Below are positions 1 through 5,277 of a stretch of DNA of 6,568 nt, one piece after another (positions within the stretch are counted from its first letter, which is position 1; every line of letters begins with the position of its first letter). The stretch covers positions 1 through 6,568 of the forward strand of contig JANXFM010000200.1 of assembly GCA_024959975.1 (NCBI GenBank), given 5' to 3'. This DNA comes from Flavobacteriales bacterium (GTDB taxonomy: Bacteria > Bacteroidota > Bacteroidia > Flavobacteriales > UBA7430). The position numbers were made by a program, and so were the translations under genes. The notes under the pieces are model-generated. The model searched no databases. It saw only the letters and a list, made by a program, of their open reading frames with translations, and was not told the origin of the DNA.

Positions 1-16
1 CTAATAGATAATACCA

Positions 17-1249
17 ATGAATTCACAACTAATAGAAAATATTAAAATTGCACTTAAATCCATTAAAGGACATTTGTTAAGAACCGGTATTACGGTTTCG
101 ATCATTGCCATCGGTATTGGTTCTTTGGTAGGTATTTTAACAGCCATAGACTCTATTGATTACGCTTTGAACGACAATTTTTCTGTCATGGGCGCCAACA
201 CTTTCACCATACAAAATGAAAGCAGAAGAACACGATCACGTGAGGATAGACATAAAGACAATCCTAAAATCGAATACAAAGAAGCAGTAGCATTTAAAAC
301 CAGATTCGACTACGCTTCTACTACATCTATTTCTTATCGTGCTACCGGAACGGCTACGGTTAAATATCAATCTGAGAAAACCAATCCCAACGTGAGCATT
401 TTAGGTATTGATGAAAATTACCTAAAAGTTTCCGGGTACGAAATTGAATTTGGAAGAAACATAAATCACCACGACCTTAGTCTAAATAGCAATGTAATAC
501 TCATAGGACAGGATATTTATGAGCAGCTATTTAAATCGTCTCCTAAAGCCATCGGTAAAATTATTTCGGTTAATAATAAACGAATGACCATAGTTGGCGT
601 ACTGGCCGAAAAGGGTTCTAGCATAGGTATGGGTGGCGATAAAAGCTGTATGGTTCCCATAAGTTATTTGCGAAACAATGTGTCTTTTAACCCATCAGTG
701 GCGATAAGTGTTATGGCAAATAATAATTATGAAATAGACGCTACAATTGGAGCTGCCACAGGTCTTTTTAGAAGTATCCGAAGATTAAAACCAAAAGAAA
801 AACACAATTTCTCAATTACCAAAAGTGATAGCCTTGCTAAATCGTTAATGGAAAACTTGAACTATGTAACGAGTGCTGCAACACTTATTGGATTTATCAC
901 TTTACTTGGGGCTGCCATAGCTCTGATGAACATCATGCTGGTAAGCGTTACCGAAAGAACTAAAGAAATTGGAACTCGTAAAGCTATTGGTGCCACCTCA
1001 AAAACCATAAGACAACAGTTTTTAATGGAAGCTGTCGTTATTTGTCAGATGGGTGGCATACTCGGAATTATTTTAGGAATCTTCATCGGAAACATCACTT
1101 CCATCGTAATGAAATCTGCCTTTGTAATTCCATGGAACTGGCTTGGAACAGGTGTGATCTTGTGTTTATTCGTTGGTCTGGCTTCCGGACTTTATCCGGC
1201 TATCAAGGCTTCAAAACTAGATCCTATCGAAGCACTGAGACACGAGTAA
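17..1249 (+). CDS. ABC transporter permease, MacB/FtsX type
   Basis: This is a 410-residue inner-membrane permease of the MacB/FtsX class, which works with a cytoplasmic ATPase and usually a periplasmic adaptor to move substrates out of the cell or drive work in the periplasm. One transmembrane helix lies at about residues 23-45, followed by a large periplasmic MacB_PCD-like domain (about 46-280). Three more helices lie at about 284-311, 335-362 and 371-393. The conserved cytoplasmic stretch VTERTKEIGTRKAIGAT (about 311-327) and the C-terminal YPAIKASKLDPIEALRHE are hallmarks of the FtsX domain. Length and topology are normal and the frame is intact. The ATG at 17 is supported by the typical N-terminus (NIKIALKSIKGHLLRT). 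The promoter and the partner ATPase are outside the window, so the substrate cannot be named. A plain 'MacB' label would overstate what is known, because the ATPase is not fused and macrolide export is not shown. Confidence 0.93.
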   Translation: MNSQLIENIKIALKSIKGHLLRTGITVSIIAIGIGSLVGILTAIDSIDYALNDNFSVMGANTFTIQNESRRTRSREDRHKDNPKIEYKEAVAFKTRFDYASTTSISYRATGTATVKYQSEKTNPNVSILGIDENYLKVSGYEIEFGRNINHHDLSLNSNVILIGQDIYEQLFKSSPKAIGKIISVNNKRMTIVGVLAEKGSSIGMGGDKSCMVPISYLRNNVSFNPSVAISVMANNNYEIDATIGAATGLFRSIRRLKPKEKHNFSITKSDSLAKSLMENLNYVTSAATLIGFITLLGAAIALMNIMLVSVTERTKEIGTRKAIGATSKTIRQQFLMEAVVICQMGGILGIILGIFIGNITSIVMKSAFVIPWNWLGTGVILCLFVGLASGLYPAIKASKLDPIEALRHE

Positions 1250-1256
1250 TTAATTG

Positions 1257-1284
1257 TTAATTAGTAATGATTAATTGATAATGA
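1257..1284. repeat. AT-rich 14-nt tandem repeat after the permease stop
   Basis: Two adjacent 14-mers, TTAATTAGTAATGA (1257-1270) and TTAATTGATAATGA (1271-1284), match at 12 of 14 positions. They start 7 nt after the permease stop and continue into TAATTAATT (1286-1294). The stretch has stop codons in all three plus-strand frames. The role is unknown. It may be a slippage-derived tail. Confidence 0.6.
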
Positions 1285-1294
1285 CTAATTAATT

Positions 1295-1356
1295 CTCCCC
1301 TTGTAAGGGGACCTGCCTGCCGGCAAAGGCAGGGATGCCACAAAGTGGCAGAGGGG
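1295..1356. repeat. Cluster of three adjacent hairpins (compound palindromic repeat)
   Basis: Three GC-rich hairpins sit side by side in the convergent permease/mazG spacer. Arms CCCCTT (1297-1302) and AAGGGG (1305-1310) form the first. Arms CCTGCCT (1312-1318) and AGGCAGG (1327-1333) form the second, whose loop holds part of the palindrome TGCCGGCA (1318-1325). Arms TGCCAC (1336-1341) and GTGGCA (1345-1350) form the third. GAGGGG (1351-1356) can also pair with 1297-1302 using one G:U, which would close the other two hairpins into a clover shape. No T-run follows, so this is not a classical intrinsic terminator, although a bidirectional transcript-end role is possible given its place between convergent genes. 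Confidence 0.7.
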
Positions 1357-1362
1357 TGCCCA

Positions 1363-1414
1363 CCCTTCAACAGGCTCAGGATGACAATCCCTTCGACAAG
1401 CTAAATGTGACAAT
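1363..1414. repeat. 26-nt head-to-tail dimer, TTCGACA/GTGACA type
   Basis: Two copies of a 26-nt unit lie head to tail at 1363-1388 and 1389-1414 with no spacer. They agree at 20 of 26 positions: both begin CCCTTC and both end TGACAAT. The second copy ends on the last base of the mazG stop codon. Related sequences appear at 5180-5202 (opposite orientation) and at 6304-6366 (interrupted). I recall this family as a common short interspersed repeat in flavobacterial spacers. I have not verified that by search. Confidence 0.75.
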
Positions 1415-2202
1415 TAAGTTTTCATCTGCTTTTTGACCTTTTCCCAATACAGATCCATCTCAGCTAAAGTCATATCAGACAAGCTCTTTTCATCGGCGTA
1501 AATAAGCGTTTCCATAGCCTGAAAACGTGCTCTAAACTTTTTATTGGTGCGTTCTAAAGCATCTTCAGGGTTTATGTCTAAATGACGAGAATAGTTTACT
1601 AAAGAGAATAAAAGATCTCCGTATTCTGCTTCCATCTCATCGGTATTTCCTTTTTCAACTTCAACTTCAAACTCTTCTAATTCTTCCTTAACCTTAGCCC
1701 AAACGTCTTTCTTATTCGACCAATCGAAGCCTACACCACGTACTTTATCCTGCATTCGGACAGCCTTTACCAATGCCGGTAAAGAACCCGGAACTCCTTC
1801 TAAAACAGATGCCCGCTCCCCTTTTTCTTTCAACTTTAATTTCTCCCAGTTGCGTTTCACTTCTTCTTCGTCCTGCACCTCTACATCACCATAAATGTGA
1901 GGATGACGGAAGATCAATTTCTCACATATGCCGGTGAGCACATCCGCAATATCAAAAGCCTTTTTCTCTGAACCGATCTTCGCATAAAACACAATGTGCA
2001 AAAGAATATCACCCAACTCTTTCTTCACCTCTTCCATATCATCATCCAATATGGCGTCACAAAGCTCATAAGTTTCCTCAATAGTTAAATGACGAAGACT
2101 ATCCATGGTTTGCTTCTTATCCCAAGGACACTTCGCTCTTAAATCATCCATGATGTCTAAGAGTCTTCCAAAAGCCTGTAATTTATCTTCCCTAGAATTC
2201 AT
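1414..2202 (-). CDS. mazG: Nucleoside triphosphate pyrophosphohydrolase MazG
   Basis: A 262-residue all-alpha NTP pyrophosphohydrolase that hydrolyses (d)NTPs to (d)NMP and pyrophosphate. It is a cytoplasmic enzyme thought to remove damaged nucleotides and, in E. coli, to temper the stringent response. Two MazG repeats are visible. The N-terminal one has the metal-binding residues E42, E43, E46 and then E62/D65 in KKELGDILLH, preceded by the signature CPWDKKQT (25-32). The C-terminal one has E173, E174, E177 and E193/D196 in EAEYGDLLFSLVNYSR. The conserved FRHPHIYGD follows the first repeat. Length matches the full-length two-domain family. The ATG at 2200-2202 gives the expected short N-terminus. 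It lies 120 bp downstream of aroQ on the same strand, and I see no clear promoter in that gap, so co-transcription is plausible. The stop codon is touched by a 26-nt repeat. Confidence 0.96.
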   Translation of the reverse strand: MNSREDKLQAFGRLLDIMDDLRAKCPWDKKQTMDSLRHLTIEETYELCDAILDDDMEEVKKELGDILLHIVFYAKIGSEKKAFDIADVLTGICEKLIFRHPHIYGDVEVQDEEEVKRNWEKLKLKEKGERASVLEGVPGSLPALVKAVRMQDKVRGVGFDWSNKKDVWAKVKEELEEFEVEVEKGNTDEMEAEYGDLLFSLVNYSRHLDINPEDALERTNKKFRARFQAMETLIYADEKSLSDMTLAEMDLYWEKVKKQMKT

Positions 2203-2206
2203 TGAT

Positions 2207-2244
2207 TAGTAGGTTGGTATTTTAGTAGATTGGTAGGTTGGTAC
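2207..2244. repeat. TTGGTAGG-type short tandem repeat upstream of mazG
   Basis: Immediately upstream of the mazG start codon, TAGTAGGTTGGTA (2207-2219) is followed 16 nt later by TAGTAGATTGGTA (2223-2235), which runs on into GGTTGGTAC (2236-2244). The core is an 8-nt period of TTGGTAGG. The segment 2223-2244 recurs in inverted orientation at 6387-6408 with 21 of 22 bases identical. Confidence 0.7.
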
Positions 2245-2300
2245 CAGGTATTACGAATGGACAATGGATGATGAATAATTAAAAACTGCCAACTAAAAAC
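2245..2300. other. Rest of the aroQ-mazG spacer, low complexity
   Basis: This stretch reads as low-complexity sequence, with pieces such as ACAATGGATGATGAATAATT and the near-repeat AAAAACT...AAAAACT (2281-2301). I found no TAnnTTTG promoter box on the minus strand and no terminator hairpin. mazG transcription may therefore depend on read-through from aroQ. Confidence 0.35.
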
Positions 2301-2342
2301 TTCACTGGTCACTCATCACACATCACTGGTCACCGGTCACTG
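2301..2342. repeat. Six-unit heptamer tandem array entering aroQ
   Basis: Six consecutive 7-mers share TCAC at positions 2-5: TTCACTG, GTCACTC, ATCACAC, ATCACTG, GTCACCG and GTCACTG. On the minus strand every unit contains TGA. Because 7 is not a multiple of 3, an incoming minus-strand reading frame meets an in-frame TGA within three units whatever its phase. The fourth unit supplies the aroQ stop, and units 4-6 lie inside or across the end of that gene. Confidence 0.85.
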
Positions 2343-2745
2343 AGAGAAGCCCCAGGCGATAGGATTCTAAACCAAATCCGCTGATACTTCCCTTACACTT
2401 CGCCGCTATTAATGAAGTATGCCTAAACTCCTCCCGAGCCACGGGCTCAGAAATATGAATTTCTACACAAGGTGTTTCTACAGAAGCAATAGCATCTGAA
2501 ATAGCTACAGAAGTATGTGTGTACCCCCCTGCATTGATTAGTATGGAGTCGTAAGAAAATCCAACTTCGTGAATTTTATTAATAATTTCTCCTTCTACAT
2601 TACTTTGGTAGTATTCTATGGTGATTTCAGAAAATTCCTTTCTAAGTGTATCTAAATACTCCTCAAAAGATTGACTCCCGTAAATGGATGGCTCTCTTTT
2701 CCCTAAAAGATTTAGGTTGGGACCATTGATGATGATGACTTTCAT
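2323..2745 (-). CDS. aroQ: 3-dehydroquinate dehydratase, type II
   Basis: A 140-residue cytoplasmic type II dehydroquinase. It converts 3-dehydroquinate to 3-dehydroshikimate in the shikimate pathway to aromatic amino acids, and family members are dodecamers. The signature NGPNLNLLGKREPSIYG spans residues 7-23, with catalytic Y22 and lid arginine R17. NAGGYTHTSVAI follows at 71-82, then EIHISE with H97 at 95-100, and REEFRH with R108 at 104-109. I chose the ATG at 2743-2745. A longer frame starts at 2811 but adds 22 residues that the family lacks and would run into the xerD coding region. The C-terminus is odd: after the family-like SISGFGLESYRLGLL the last six residues, SVTGDQ, and the stop are encoded by a heptamer tandem array. 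Position 100 in the HIS-x motif is E where many family members have N. The gene is divergent from xerD and upstream of mazG on the same strand. Confidence 0.96.
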   Translation of the reverse strand: MKVIIINGPNLNLLGKREPSIYGSQSFEEYLDTLRKEFSEITIEYYQSNVEGEIINKIHEVGFSYDSILINAGGYTHTSVAISDAIASVETPCVEIHISEPVAREEFRHTSLIAAKCKGSISGFGLESYRLGLLSVTGDQ

Positions 2746-2776
2746 ATCTTTGTTGTTAGTTGGGCTAAGATAATAA
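2726..2776. promoter_or_regulatory. Divergent aroQ/xerD promoter region
   Basis: Only 31 bp separate the two start codons. On the plus strand TATCTTTG (2745-2752) is a perfect match to the Bacteroidota -7 box TAnnTTTG. A TTG at 2726-2728 lies 16 nt upstream as a possible -33 element, a spacing slightly shorter than usual. This would give xerD a leader of about 20 nt. On the minus strand TATCTTAG (2772-2765) matches 7 of 8 positions and would give aroQ a very short leader. The xerD -7 box overlaps the first base of the aroQ start codon. Box matches are by eye only. Confidence 0.45.
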
Positions 2777-3676
2777 ATGAACTGGAAAGGAGCTTTAAAA
2801 GAATACCGCAATTACCTCGTGCTTGAAAAGGCTTTGTCTGACAATTCTGTAGAGGCTTATCTACGTGATGTGAAAAAACTGTCTGCTTTCTGCATTCAAA
2901 ACCACGAACTTACAGACTGCACTAAGGTTTCCGTTGAAACACTTCGTGATTTTATTGTGAACCTTCATGAGCAAAAAGCCGGCAACAAATCACAAGCGCG
3001 TATTTTATCAGGAATAAAATCTTTCTTTAATTATCTGTGTGTCGAAGAGGTGATCCCAACAAATCCCTGTGATAAAATAGACCGTCCGAGATTAGAACGT
3101 AAACTTCCGGATACATTAAGTGAAAATGAGATTGATAAAATCATCAATTCTACAGATCTGTCAAGTAAGCATGGCGAGCGTAACAGAACTTTACTCGAAA
3201 CCTTGTATTCATGTGGATTAAGGGTTTCAGAGCTCATCGAACTAAAGTGTTCTAAACTTTTCCTCGACGATGGCTTTTTAATTGTTATCGGAAAAGGAAA
3301 CAAAGAACGATTGGTTCCCTTAAATGAAACGCTGATCAAATACCTTAAAAATTACATCAGCCTCATACGCTCACATCAAAACATCGCCAGTGGTCACGAA
3401 GACTTTGTTTTTCTAAATAACAGAGGAAAGCAATTAACGAGAATGATGATCTTCACCATTGTGAAAAAACAGACCGAAAAAGCAGAAATTAAAAAGAATG
3501 TAAGTCCGCATACCTTCAGGCATTCCTTTGCCACGCATCTCTTACAAGGAGGTGCCGACTTAAGAGCCATACAAACCATGCTGGGGCACGAAAGCATCAG
3601 CACAACAGAGATCTACATGCATATTGATAAAAAATTTATTCGAGAGGAAATCATACACCACCACCCACGTAAATGA
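2777..3676 (+). CDS. xerD: Site-specific tyrosine recombinase XerD
   Basis: A 299-residue tyrosine recombinase of the XerC/XerD class, which acts at the dif site with FtsK to resolve chromosome dimers at cell division. The N-terminal SAM-like core-binding domain spans about residues 4-90 (LEKALSDNSVEAYLRDVKKL is typical). The catalytic domain runs from about 108 to the end. The full catalytic set is present: R149 in SCGLRVSELI, K173 in VIGKGNKERLVP, H245 and R248 in SPHTFRHSFATHLL, H271 in MLGHESISTTEIY, and the nucleophile Y280. Length is normal for Xer and shorter than most phage or conjugative-element integrases. No tRNA, att site or phage gene is nearby, so a housekeeping role is favoured. 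XerC is the main alternative name. The ATG at 2777 directly follows the divergent promoter. The stop overlaps the next gene's start. Confidence 0.93.
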   Translation: MNWKGALKEYRNYLVLEKALSDNSVEAYLRDVKKLSAFCIQNHELTDCTKVSVETLRDFIVNLHEQKAGNKSQARILSGIKSFFNYLCVEEVIPTNPCDKIDRPRLERKLPDTLSENEIDKIINSTDLSSKHGERNRTLLETLYSCGLRVSELIELKCSKLFLDDGFLIVIGKGNKERLVPLNETLIKYLKNYISLIRSHQNIASGHEDFVFLNNRGKQLTRMMIFTIVKKQTEKAEIKKNVSPHTFRHSFATHLLQGGADLRAIQTMLGHESISTTEIYMHIDKKFIREEIIHHHPRK

Positions 3677-4863
3677 TCAAACTACCACATCCAAATATTT
3701 GGAAACTCTTTGTAATCAAAGGTTCTCTTTGGTTTATGGTGATCATGCCGATTATTGTTTTGTTCTTTCAAGACAATGGCTTAAATCTTTATAAAATTAT
3801 GATCCTGCAAGCCTGCTACTCCTTATCATTGGGCTTAACAGAGATTCCTTCGGGTTATGCAGCAGATATTCTGGGGAGAAAAAAAACATTGATCCTTGGA
3901 TGTGTTTTAGCTTTTGTGGGATTTAGCATCTTTTCAATCTCTTACGATTTCTGGTGGTTTTTAGCAGCCGAAATTTTATTGGGACTGGGCAATAGTTTTA
4001 TTTCCGGAGCAGACACTGCCTTAATGTATGACAGTCTTTTGGAAGTAAAAGCAGAAGATCGCTTTTTAAAATACGAAGGACGAAGTATCTCTATCGGTAA
4101 TTTCTCGGAAGCAGCAGCAGGTATTTTAGGCGGTTTTCTGGCTGCCATATCATTTCGATATCCGGCTTACGCACAGGTTTTGGTAGCCTTAATAGCCATA
4201 CCCTTTGCTATTTCTCTGAAAGAACCTAAGATGCATAAGGAAAGACTGAAAAGTTCATGGAAATCTATTATGGGTGTGGTAAAATTTTCATTAGTAGAAT
4301 CCAAGATCCTTAGAACCTACATCATCTACTCCTCTGCAATAGGCATAGGAACCTTAATGATGGCATGGCTCGCACAACCCTTTCTTAAGGACATTGGTAT
4401 TGGTATGAAAAACTATGGAATGCTTTGGGCATTATTAAATATCATCGTAGGTGTTTTCGCTTTCTTAGCTCATAAAATAGAAAGAAGGTTTACGGAGTTA
4501 AACAGCTTATTATTTGTTGGTTTATTTAGTGTGTTGGGCTACATGCTCCTCGCAAACAACATGAATTATGTGGGCTTGTTCATTCTATTTATTTTTTATG
4601 CAAATCGTGGATATGCCACTCCTTTGCTTAGAAACTACATCAACCATCATACGGAGTCGAATGTCAGAGCAACGGTTATGAGTGTTCGTAGCTTTATCAT
4701 ACGTACCAGTTTTGCGATTATTGCGCCATTTATTGGTTGGATTGCAGACCAACAAGGTCTTAGTACTGCATTTTTTGTTATGGGTCTGATTATTACTGTT
4801 GCAGGTGGATTATGTCTGGTCTGGTTTGTTAAAAACCAAAAGCAAACCGTTCTTAATCGATAA
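3673..4863 (+). CDS. MFS transporter, substrate unknown
   Basis: A 396-residue major facilitator superfamily secondary transporter of the inner membrane, with about 12 predicted helices. Rough positions are 12-32, 40-60, 73-92, 95-118, 138-158, 162-181, 213-232, 246-266, 277-294, 298-317, 338-357 and 364-387. The MFS motif A between helices 2 and 3 is clear as GYAADILGRKK (61-71). SGADTALMYDSL (111-122) in helix 4 and the following loop is a conserved feature of one MFS_1 subgroup. The central loop after helix 6 (about 181-212) is basic, as expected for the cytoplasmic side. The start ATG overlaps the xerD TGA as ATGA, which points to one transcript and translational coupling. Nothing visible names the substrate; a drug or metabolite exporter is only a guess. 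I see no clear terminator directly after the stop. Confidence 0.92.
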   Translation: MIKLPHPNIWKLFVIKGSLWFMVIMPIIVLFFQDNGLNLYKIMILQACYSLSLGLTEIPSGYAADILGRKKTLILGCVLAFVGFSIFSISYDFWWFLAAEILLGLGNSFISGADTALMYDSLLEVKAEDRFLKYEGRSISIGNFSEAAAGILGGFLAAISFRYPAYAQVLVALIAIPFAISLKEPKMHKERLKSSWKSIMGVVKFSLVESKILRTYIIYSSAIGIGTLMMAWLAQPFLKDIGIGMKNYGMLWALLNIIVGVFAFLAHKIERRFTELNSLLFVGLFSVLGYMLLANNMNYVGLFILFIFYANRGYATPLLRNYINHHTESNVRATVMSVRSFIIRTSFAIIAPFIGWIADQQGLSTAFFVMGLIITVAGGLCLVWFVKNQKQTVLNR

Positions 4864-4939
4864 GGCATATTTTTTGACTAATTTTAATCTGTTAGTCTGT
4901 TTCCATACCTAAAAGGGCGTTTTAATTTTATTATGTTCA

Positions 4940-4974
4940 TTTTTTTGCTTGTCCAAAAAAACGAACCAAAAAAA
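4940..4974. repeat. T-tract/A-tract inverted repeat with a direct A-tract copy
   Basis: Arms TTTTTTTG (4940-4947) and CAAAAAAA (4954-4961) can pair around a 6-nt loop, CTTGTC. CCAAAAAAA then recurs directly at 4953-4961 and 4966-4974, separated by CGAA. I recall similar 'GTCCAAAA...CCAAAA' stretches as repeated spacer sequence in many bacteria, with no agreed function. That resemblance is from memory. Confidence 0.55.
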
Positions 4975-4993
4975 TGACACTTTTTCGAGGTCT

Positions 4994-5079
4994 TTTTACA
5001 CCACTTTCGTGGAGTAAAACCAGAATTCAATAGCTAAATTCCTTCCAAGGTTTCAGGAATTTTTAACGCTATTAAATTC
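4994..5079. repeat. Two adjacent strong stem-loops, possible structured RNA or palindromic element
   Basis: The first stem-loop pairs TTTTAC (4994-4999) with GTAAAA (5014-5019) and CCAC (5001-5004) with GTGG (5009-5012), with one A/A mismatch and a TTTC loop. The second pairs GAATTCAATAGC (5023-5034) with GCTATTAAATTC (5068-5079) at 11 of 12 positions. Its stem continues as AAATTCCT (5036-5043) with AGGAATTT (5055-5062), eight perfect pairs. It has a small internal bulge and an 11-nt loop. That is 19 of 20 pairs in the second structure. Which strand, if either, is transcribed is unknown. Confidence 0.65.
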
Positions 5080-5179
5080 TTAGACTGCGAAAAAGATTAA
5101 AAAATGGTATTTAAAATGATTTGATGATTTCAAAAAGGAATTATTTTAGTGGAAATAAAAGGAATGACTTTTTGGTTTT

Positions 5180-5202
5180 CACCCTGAGCCTGTCAAAGGG
5201 TG
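5180..5202 (-). repeat. Inverted copy of the TTCGACA...GCTCAG repeat
   Basis: Read on the minus strand this segment is CACCCTTTGACAGG followed by CTCAGGGTG, a copy of the family seen at 1363-1414. Its ends CACCCT (5180-5185) and AGGGTG (5197-5202) form a 6-bp stem. It lies about 75 bp upstream of the peroxidase start. Confidence 0.7.
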
Positions 5203-5277
5203 TATCAAGACAAAAGCACATAACATTGTTCTATTGCAAATAAACAGACTGACAAAAATTTTAATGTGACCTTTTTT

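Larger units (their letters stand above)
4864..5277. other. 414-bp spacer: no gene, several hairpins, possible MITE-like outline
   Basis: No convincing coding region is present. Two tiny frames (4933-4977, 14 codons; 4974-5033, 19 codons, overlapping as ATGA) fall inside the repeats and I do not call them genes. The spacer holds a T/A-tract inverted repeat (4940-4974), two adjacent stem-loops (4994-5079) and an inverted TTCGACA-type repeat (5180-5202). A 12-bp inverted pair near the edges, GTTAGTCTGTTT (4891-4902) and AAACAGACTGAC (5242-5253), has 11 of 12 pairs. It is bracketed by the direct repeat AATTTTAAT (4880-4888 and 5257-5265). No TAnnTTTG box stands out upstream of the peroxidase gene. 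TAACATTG (5221-5228) is a weak 7-of-8 match. Confidence 0.6.

Noticed and set aside
1042..1260. 72-codon plus-strand frame inside the permease end
   Set aside because: It is a shadow of the FtsX domain in another frame, and the FtsX motifs are clear in the real frame.
1295..1356. tRNA-like cloverleaf
   Set aside because: The arms do not match tRNA lengths, there is no 7-bp acceptor stem or T-loop consensus, and the outer helix competes with a local hairpin.
2207..2342. CRISPR array
   Set aside because: The repeat units are 7-16 nt and adjacent, with no unique spacers of uniform length and no cas genes.
2746..2811. A 22-residue N-terminal extension of AroQ starting at 2811
   Set aside because: The family starts at MKVIIINGPNLNLLG. 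The extension would overlap the start of xerD on the other strand and cover its likely promoter.
3031..3603. Antisense frames within xerD
   Set aside because: They run opposite a complete catalytic domain and lack recognisable motifs.
2777..4863. xerD plus MFS as an integrated mobile element or integron cassette
   Set aside because: The recombinase is Xer-sized with a housekeeping neighbour (aroQ). No att site, tRNA, phage or transfer genes are visible, and base use looks like its surroundings.
5266..5277. GTG start for the peroxidase, adding four residues (MTFF)
   Set aside because: The ATG at 5278 gives a compact, conventional lipoprotein signal peptide. The GTG is in frame but unnecessary.
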